10,350 bases of DNA from assembly GCA_018678395.1 (NCBI GenBank), contig JAHHMJ010000548.1, positions 1 to 10,350 on the forward strand. Direction: 5' to 3'. The notes under the pieces were generated by a model. The model saw only the letters and a list, made by a program, of their open reading frames with translations. It was not told where the DNA came from and did not search any database. The stretch is from Gemmatimonadota bacterium (GTDB taxonomy: Bacteria; Gemmatimonadota; Gemmatimonadetes; Longimicrobiales; Gaopeijiaceae). Shown here one piece after another: positions 6,186 through 10,350 of the stretch (within the stretch, counting starts at the first letter, position 1; every line of letters begins with the position of its first letter). The position numbers and the translations under genes were made by a program.

Positions 6186-8269
6186 GCCGCGCACGGCGGG
6201 CGGCGGCACGCCGGAGCCCGGTCCGGATCGCCCTTCTCGCCGCCACCCTCGGCCTCTGGTCCGCTCCGCAGGTCATCGAGGCGCAGGACACGTCGGGCGC
6301 CGTGCGGCTGGAGGCCCGGCCGGAACGGGTTCAGATCGTCCGCGGTGCGAGCACGCCTCTCCGGATCGTTGCGATCGACGGTGCCGGCCGCATCGTCGAG
6401 GGCGCAGCCATTCGCGTGGTCGCTCCCCGCGGTGCCCTGGCGTACGTCGACGGCCGCGTGGAGGGCATCGAGGCGGGCCAGCACCGGGTGATCGCGACCC
6501 TCGCGCGTTCCGGGGCCGAGCCGCTCACCCTCGAGGTGCCCGTCACGGTGGACTGGCCACGGGTCGACCGCGTCGAGGTGACCTCCGCCGAACCGGGCCG
6601 TCTCTATCCCGGGACCGCTCTGCGGCTGCAGGCGCGCGCGTTGCACGCAGATGGTTCCGAGCGCCCGGGTGCCGCCGTCGAGTGGACCTCGTCCGCGCCC
6701 GATCGGGTGAGCGTCGATCTCTGGGGGGTCGTCACGGCCCACGAGCCCGGTCCCGTAGCCCTGACCGCGACCGTGGACGGCGTGGACGGACGTCTCGAGA
6801 TGACCGTGCCCCCCTTCCCCGCCGTCGCTCTCCGCCTCGAGGGCGGGCTCGACTCGGGGGAGACCGCCCGCACCGGTGACGTCGTGCGCTGGCACGCGGT
6901 GGCCACGACCGCCTCCGGCGCTGCCATAGACGACGTCCCCGTGACGTGGTCTCAGACCCAGCTCGCCGCGGACACCGCGTTCACGGGCTCCAGCGCACCC
7001 GCGCAGGTACGGGACGGCGCCTTCGTCGCCGACGCGCCCGGCGTCTACGCCGTGGTCGCGACCGCCGGCCCCCTGAGCGCGCGAGCGACGGTCGGCGTCC
7101 AGCCCCGGGATGTCGTGCGCGAGCTCGAGGTCGTGGGCCACGGGCTCACGCAGGACTACCGCACCACCGACCTCTGGGTCTTCGAGGGGCAGGACGGGCG
7201 CGACTACGCGCTCACCGGTTCGAAGGTGGCCGACGGACACGCCTACCTCTTCGACGTGACCGATCCGGCTCAGCCGGTGAAAGTCGATTCGATCCAGGTA
7301 AACGGCCGCACGGTGAACGACGTGAAGGTCTCCCCGGACGGTCGCTACGCCGCGATCTCCCGCGAGGGAGCAGCCGACCGCCGCAACGGTGTGGTCGTGC
7401 TCGATCTCAGCGCGCTGCCGAGCATCAGCGTGGCGAGCATCTACGACGAGGGGCTCACCGGCGGCGTGCACAACATGTTCGCCACCGACGACTACCTGTT
7501 CGCGCTCTCGAACGGCGACAAGTACGTCATTCTCGACATGTCCGACATCTCGGCTCCGCGCTACGTCAGCGAGTACAACCACCCGGACTCGCGGGTGCAC
7601 GACGTCTGGGTGTACGACGGCATCGCCTACTCCGCCGAATGGGGGACCGGCGTGGTCGTGGTCGACGTCGGCAACGGCCGATGGGGGGGCTCGATCGACG
7701 ATCCGGTCTTCGTCACCTCGTTCCCGTTGCCCACGGGTGCGACCCACGCCGTCTTCCCGTACTGGTCGGAGTCCGCCCAGAAGATGTACCTCTTCGTGGG
7801 CGACGAGATCATGAATCGGCGCGGGCTCCCGTGGGCCGGCTACCCGCGCAGCATGGGCAGCTACGCCGACCAGTACGACGACGAGACGGGGTTGGGCGGC
7901 ATCCCGCTGACCACACAGGGCTACATCCAGGTCGTGGACTTCACCGATCCGGAGTCACCCGAGATGGTCGCGCGCTACGAGGTCTCGGAGTTCGGCACGC
8001 ACAACTTCTGGGTCGAGGACGACGTCCTGTACGCGGCCTACTACGAGGGGGGCGTGCGCGCGGTGGACGTCAGCGGAGAGCTGATGGGCAACCTCTACAC
8101 GCAGGGACGCGAGATGGCCGTCTTCAAGTCGGCGCATCCCGAAGGCTACACGGCCAACGCGACCATGGTGTGGGGCGCGCAGCCCTTCAAGGGCCACATC
8201 TTCTTCAGCGACACGAACTCCGGCCTGTGGTCGGCGCGGCTCGTACCACGGACGCGGCCGATCAGCTGA
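6182..8269 (+). CDS. secreted Ig-like domain plus LVIVD-repeat protein
   Basis: A 695-residue exported protein. An arginine-rich start and the hydrophobic segment RIALLAATLGLWSAP (15-29) form a signal peptide, probably cut after VIEA (Ala34). No lipobox is seen. Three Ig-like/BIG-type beta domains follow at about 40-128, 130-212 and 215-308. From about 312 to 690 comes an LVIVD propeller, with blade cores near AYLFDVTDPAQP (about 354), GVVVLDLS (403), YVILDMSDIS (447), GVVVVDV (490), IQVVDFTDPESPE (581) and VRAVDVSG (625). Four blades also carry an H-x-x-[FW] motif at His430, 473, 522 and 607. No enzyme active site is recognised; LVIVD proteins are thought to be surface or adhesion proteins. 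It follows the propeller lipoprotein with a 4-base overlap, suggesting a shared envelope complex (inference). A run of seven G is at 7683-7689. Confidence 0.87.
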   Translation: MSRARRAAARRSPVRIALLAATLGLWSAPQVIEAQDTSGAVRLEARPERVQIVRGASTPLRIVAIDGAGRIVEGAAIRVVAPRGALAYVDGRVEGIEAGQHRVIATLARSGAEPLTLEVPVTVDWPRVDRVEVTSAEPGRLYPGTALRLQARALHADGSERPGAAVEWTSSAPDRVSVDLWGVVTAHEPGPVALTATVDGVDGRLEMTVPPFPAVALRLEGGLDSGETARTGDVVRWHAVATTASGAAIDDVPVTWSQTQLAADTAFTGSSAPAQVRDGAFVADAPGVYAVVATAGPLSARATVGVQPRDVVRELEVVGHGLTQDYRTTDLWVFEGQDGRDYALTGSKVADGHAYLFDVTDPAQPVKVDSIQVNGRTVNDVKVSPDGRYAAISREGAADRRNGVVVLDLSALPSISVASIYDEGLTGGVHNMFATDDYLFALSNGDKYVILDMSDISAPRYVSEYNHPDSRVHDVWVYDGIAYSAEWGTGVVVVDVGNGRWGGSIDDPVFVTSFPLPTGATHAVFPYWSESAQKMYLFVGDEIMNRRGLPWAGYPRSMGSYADQYDDETGLGGIPLTTQGYIQVVDFTDPESPEMVARYEVSEFGTHNFWVEDDVLYAAYYEGGVRAVDVSGELMGNLYTQGREMAVFKSAHPEGYTANATMVWGAQPFKGHIFFSDTNSGLWSARLVPRTRPIS

Positions 8270-8270
8270 A

Positions 8271-8290
8271 GCCGAGGTCGGCCGAGGTCC
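8271..8290. repeat. two tandem 10-base repeats in the convergent gap
   Basis: GCCGAGGTCG (8271-8280) is followed directly by GCCGAGGTCC (8281-8290), a 9 of 10 match. They fill most of the 28-base gap between two convergent genes. No hairpin with a T-run is present, so I do not call a terminator. It may be chance in GC-rich DNA. Confidence 0.4.
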
Positions 8291-8297
8291 GCGAGCC

Positions 8298-8639
8298 TCA
8301 CGACCAGGACGCCCAGGTGTCGGGGGCGTGACCGACGGTGACGTGGTTGCCGAACCGCACCAGCGGCGTCTTCAGGATCCCGGGCTCGTCGGCGAGGATC
8401 TCCAGCCAGCGCGCCTCGCCGTAGTGCGCCTGGCGGAGTCCCAGATTCTGGAAGCGCCTGGAGTCGCGATCGATCAGAGCGTCGACCCCGAACTTCTGGG
8501 AAAAACGCCGCAGCTCTCCCTTCGACGCCGCCTTCTGCTTCAGGTCGACGAAGTGGATCGTGACCCGGCGTTCCTTGAAGAAGCGCTCCGCCTTGCGCGT
8601 GTCCTTGCAGCTGCGCGTACCGAAGATCTGGACCTGCAC
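8298..8639 (-). CDS. ArsC/Spx-family thioredoxin-fold protein, not a canonical arsenate reductase
   Basis: A 113-residue protein of the ArsC-like family. The N-terminus MQVQIFGTRSCKDTRKAERFF has the single redox-type Cys11, not the CxxC of Spx. Typical ArsC family layout follows: SKGELRRF (39-46), GVDALIDRDS (51-60), LKTPLVRFG (89-97) and TVGHAPDTWASW (101-112). In E. coli ArsC, Arg60, Arg94 and Arg107 bind arsenate. Here the Arg94 position reads Lys90 (KTP rather than RP) and no Arg is found in the last segment, so true arsenate reduction is doubtful. The fold is clear and the substrate is unknown. It starts at GTG 8639, 10 bases after the yajQ stop, with a GAGGG-type ribosome-binding site overlapping that stop, so it is very likely co-transcribed with yajQ. 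Confidence 0.83.
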   Translation of the reverse strand: MQVQIFGTRSCKDTRKAERFFKERRVTIHFVDLKQKAASKGELRRFSQKFGVDALIDRDSRRFQNLGLRQAHYGEARWLEILADEPGILKTPLVRFGNHVTVGHAPDTWASWS

Positions 8640-8649
8640 GCCAGCGCCC

Positions 8650-9150
8650 TCAGCGGTAGTTGCCGAACTGCAGTTCCACGCCCCAGTCGCCCTTCTTCAG
8701 GAAAGCCATGACGTCCTGCAGCATGTCCCGGGACGGAGAACTGACCCGCAGCTCCTCACCCTGAATCGCGACCTGGACCTTCTTGAAGCCCTGGTCCTTG
8801 ACCGCCTTCACGATCTTCTTCGCCGTGTCCTGATCGATGCCCTGCTTGAGACCCACAGTCTGACGGGCACGGCCGAGGGTAGCGGCTTCGACGGTCCCCT
8901 CATCGAGGTTCTTCACCGGGACACCCCGGCGGACCAGCTTCTCGCGCACCACGTTCATGAGTTGGCCGAGCCGGTATTCGTCGTCGGCCTCGAGTTTCAG
9001 GAGGGCGTCCTTGCGGTCGAACTCGAGTTCGCAGTTCGTGCCCTTGAAGTCGTAGCGCGTGGCGATCTCCTTGTGCGCCTGGTTGACCGCGTTGTCGACC
9101 TCCTGGAGGTCCACGCCGGTCGAGACGTCGAAAGAGCTGGTCTTGGCCAT
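8650..9150 (-). CDS. yajQ: YajQ family nucleotide (c-di-GMP) binding protein
   Basis: A full-length, 166-residue member of the YajQ/UPF0234 family, a soluble protein of two ferredoxin-like folds. Conserved stretches are SSFDVSTGVDLQEVDNAVNQ at 5-24, ATRYDFKG at 30-37, the Leu/Lys-rich RKDALLKLEADDEYRLGQL, KLVRRGVPVKNLDEG, QVAIQGEELRVSSPSRDMLQ at about 126-145, and the C-terminal LQFGNYR. Work on Xanthomonas YajQ showed cyclic di-GMP binding and a regulatory role in virulence; in other bacteria it is less clear, and RNA binding has also been proposed. ATG 9150 matches the normal family start (MAKTSSFDV), though no clear Shine-Dalgarno precedes it. It heads the pair with the ArsC-like gene and lies 72 bases after the DUF6159-type gene on the same strand. 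Confidence 0.96.
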   Translation of the reverse strand: MAKTSSFDVSTGVDLQEVDNAVNQAHKEIATRYDFKGTNCELEFDRKDALLKLEADDEYRLGQLMNVVREKLVRRGVPVKNLDEGTVEAATLGRARQTVGLKQGIDQDTAKKIVKAVKDQGFKKVQVAIQGEELRVSSPSRDMLQDVMAFLKKGDWGVELQFGNYR

Positions 9151-9222
9151 GGTAAGCGGGGGTTACGGGACGGGTTCTCTCGGCACCCACACTAACCAAC
9201 CATCTGCCGCCCCTCCACACCC

Positions 9223-10083
9223 CTAGCGACGACCGAACCCTCGCGGAGCCCGGAACGCCCCCTCGAGCATGTGCGCGTCGAATCCTTCGACGTGGCCACC
9301 CGAGGCGTGACGATAGAGAGCCGCAGTGTAGATCCCCTGGAGGGCCGAGGCGATGAGGCCGAGGAGCACGTAGCCCATCACGCCCGCCGCGACGATCGGA
9401 AGGATGACCGCTGCTCCGGCTCCGAGCTGCGTCGCCCCCACCAGAATGAGCGCGAAGGCCAGCGTCCACGAGACCCCCATCAGGAAGACGGCCCAGCCGA
9501 TCCCGAACGAGGCGACCATCTGCTCGCCCCACGTGCGCTTGAAGAGCGCAGCGCTCTCCTTGACTGCGTCGATCGGCCCGACGTCCCGCGAGACCAGAAT
9601 CGGCACGGCCAGGTAGGTGGCGACCGTCCAGCCGATGCCGACGAAGCCGACGACGATGCGGCCGATGAAGCCGACACGCGCGGACACGAACCGCAGCACC
9701 ATGCCCACGGGCGCTGACAAGGCGGCGTACCCCAGGATCGTGCCGATGCGGTCCATGGCGATGCTCATCCCGTCCGAGACGGTCGGGTCGCCCCCCTCCA
9801 GACGGATCATGGCCGCGCCGACGAGCGCCGAGTTGAAGAAGAAGATCACCGTGTACTGCACCATGTAGAACAGGAAGCCGACGACGTAGCCGAGGTAGCT
9901 TCCCCCCTCACCCGCGAAGGTCTCCCAGGCACCGGTGAGCGCGAAGGGTGCGATGAAGCTCAGCGCCACCAGGACCGTGGCGACCCCCGACAGCAGCGGG
10001 AAGACCAGCAGCTCCTTGTCGAGTTTGAGCACGTGGGCACTCGCCTTGACCAGGCTCCACGAGTTCGAGAACGATCCGGCCAT
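9223..10083 (-). CDS. DUF6159-type multi-pass membrane protein
   Basis: A 286-residue inner-membrane protein of unknown function. The N-terminal SFSNSWSLVKASAHVLKLDK, then ELLVFPLLSG, matches the start of the DUF6159 family as I know it. About six hydrophobic segments follow: near 26-48 (VFPLLSGVATVLVALSFIAP), 63-90, 112-135, 140-165, 192-215 and 222-245. A short amphipathic piece, SRDVGPIDAVKESAALFKRT, lies between segments 4 and 5, and the tail is basic (RAPRGFGRR). GTG 10098 would add five residues. I prefer ATG 10083 because GTGGAG, about 9 bases upstream, serves as its Shine-Dalgarno, while the GTG has none. A TTGACC hexamer lies upstream at 10121-10126 with no good -10 partner. No transport motif is seen. 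Confidence 0.85.
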   Translation of the reverse strand: MAGSFSNSWSLVKASAHVLKLDKELLVFPLLSGVATVLVALSFIAPFALTGAWETFAGEGGSYLGYVVGFLFYMVQYTVIFFFNSALVGAAMIRLEGGDPTVSDGMSIAMDRIGTILGYAALSAPVGMVLRFVSARVGFIGRIVVGFVGIGWTVATYLAVPILVSRDVGPIDAVKESAALFKRTWGEQMVASFGIGWAVFLMGVSWTLAFALILVGATQLGAGAAVILPIVAAGVMGYVLLGLIASALQGIYTAALYRHASGGHVEGFDAHMLEGAFRAPRGFGRR

Positions 10084-10154
10084 CGTCGGGGTCTCCACGA
10101 GGTGGGGTGGGACTTCTATCGGTCAATCATGGTACGGTCCGTCCCGCAGATTCT

Positions 10155-10350
10155 TCAAACGCATCGGGCGTCCGCGGGGCGATCGTATCGTGCCGGGAGG
10201 GCCTCAGCGCTCGGCGTCGGCGTCGGCTGTGCTCGCGGCGCGTTGTCGCCGTGGTAGCCCGCGAGGTCGGTCACCCGCACCCGGGCCGGACCCTCGCTGC
10301 TACCGGCGGCGATCGCGACCCAGGCATCCGGGTGGTGCAGGGAGCGGTCT
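10155..10350 (-). CDS. C-terminal end of an unrecognised protein, cut by the right window edge
   Basis: Reading in from the right edge on the minus strand, a frame of 64 codons ends at TGA 10155-10157. The visible part begins DRSLHHPDAWVAIAAGSSEG and continues with a beta-like PARVRVTDLAGYHGD, then a Pro/Thr-rich linker (RAQPTPTPSAEALP) and a Cys-containing tail ending ADARCV. Third codon positions are mostly G or C, as in neighbouring genes, and the composition is balanced, which supports real coding. It sits 71 bases upstream of the DUF6159-type gene on the same strand. I do not recognise the family, and the fragment is too short to assign. Confidence 0.42.
   Translation of the reverse strand, partial: DRSLHHPDAWVAIAAGSSEGPARVRVTDLAGYHGDNAPRAQPTPTPSAEALPARYDRPADARCV

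Noticed and set aside
5729..7747. A 672-codon minus-strand open frame spanning both envelope genes.
   Set aside because: It crosses two well-supported genes antisense, and its His/Asp/Arg/Gly-rich product looks like reverse complement of GC-biased codons.
6946..8331. A 461-codon plus-strand frame inside the Ig/LVIVD gene.
   Set aside because: Extreme Arg content and no motif. The overlapping frame has a signal peptide and LVIVD repeats.
10033..10257. A 74-codon plus-strand frame at the right end.
   Set aside because: It overlaps the N-terminus of the DUF6159-type gene antisense, has no domain, and lacks a Shine-Dalgarno.

Overview
The window is very GC-rich, with strongly GC-biased third codon positions, and is densely packed with genes. 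It carries classical menaquinone (men) genes, several lipoproteins, a TolB-like propeller, and a secreted Ig-like plus LVIVD-repeat protein. This mix is what I would expect of a Gemmatimonadota-type, Gram-negative, heterotrophic soil or marine bacterium. That assignment is inference from gene style, not from a marker gene. I see no rRNA, tRNA, CRISPR array, insertion sequence or phage gene, and no gene-free stretch longer than about 200 bases.

Left third (1-4422): menaquinone biosynthesis by the isochorismate/o-succinylbenzoate route, in two converging arms. On the plus strand lie the C-terminal half of o-succinylbenzoate-CoA ligase (menE) and a small flavin-reductase-like protein. On the minus strand lie isochorismate synthase (menF) and SEPHCHC synthase (menD), coupled by a 4-base GTGA overlap. 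The menD frame is broken near its 3' end: the conserved C-terminus continues in another frame after an apparent 2-base loss at about 1435, and ends at 1312 rather than running on into the antisense of the flavin-reductase gene. The flavin-reductase gene is flanked by two short GC hairpins.

Middle (4617-8269): a cell-envelope block. A small DUF6174-type lipoprotein on the minus strand is divergent from a two-gene plus-strand operon. That operon encodes a TolB/PD40-like propeller lipoprotein and, coupled by an ATGA overlap behind a strong Shine-Dalgarno, a 695-residue secreted protein with Ig-like domains followed by an LVIVD-repeat propeller. The divergent promoter region holds a 39-base imperfect inverted repeat.

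Right third (8298-10350): a minus-strand run. From upstream to downstream it holds the C-terminal end of an unrecognised gene cut by the window edge, a DUF6159-type multi-pass membrane protein, the YajQ nucleotide-binding protein, and a small ArsC/Spx-like thioredoxin-fold protein whose start lies 10 bases after the yajQ stop.

Most of the window is ordinary housekeeping and envelope content, and I found no convincing new defence or mobile system. The points most worth a second look are the menD frameshift, the yajQ/ArsC-like pair, the coupled propeller operon, and the inverted repeat in the divergent promoter region.
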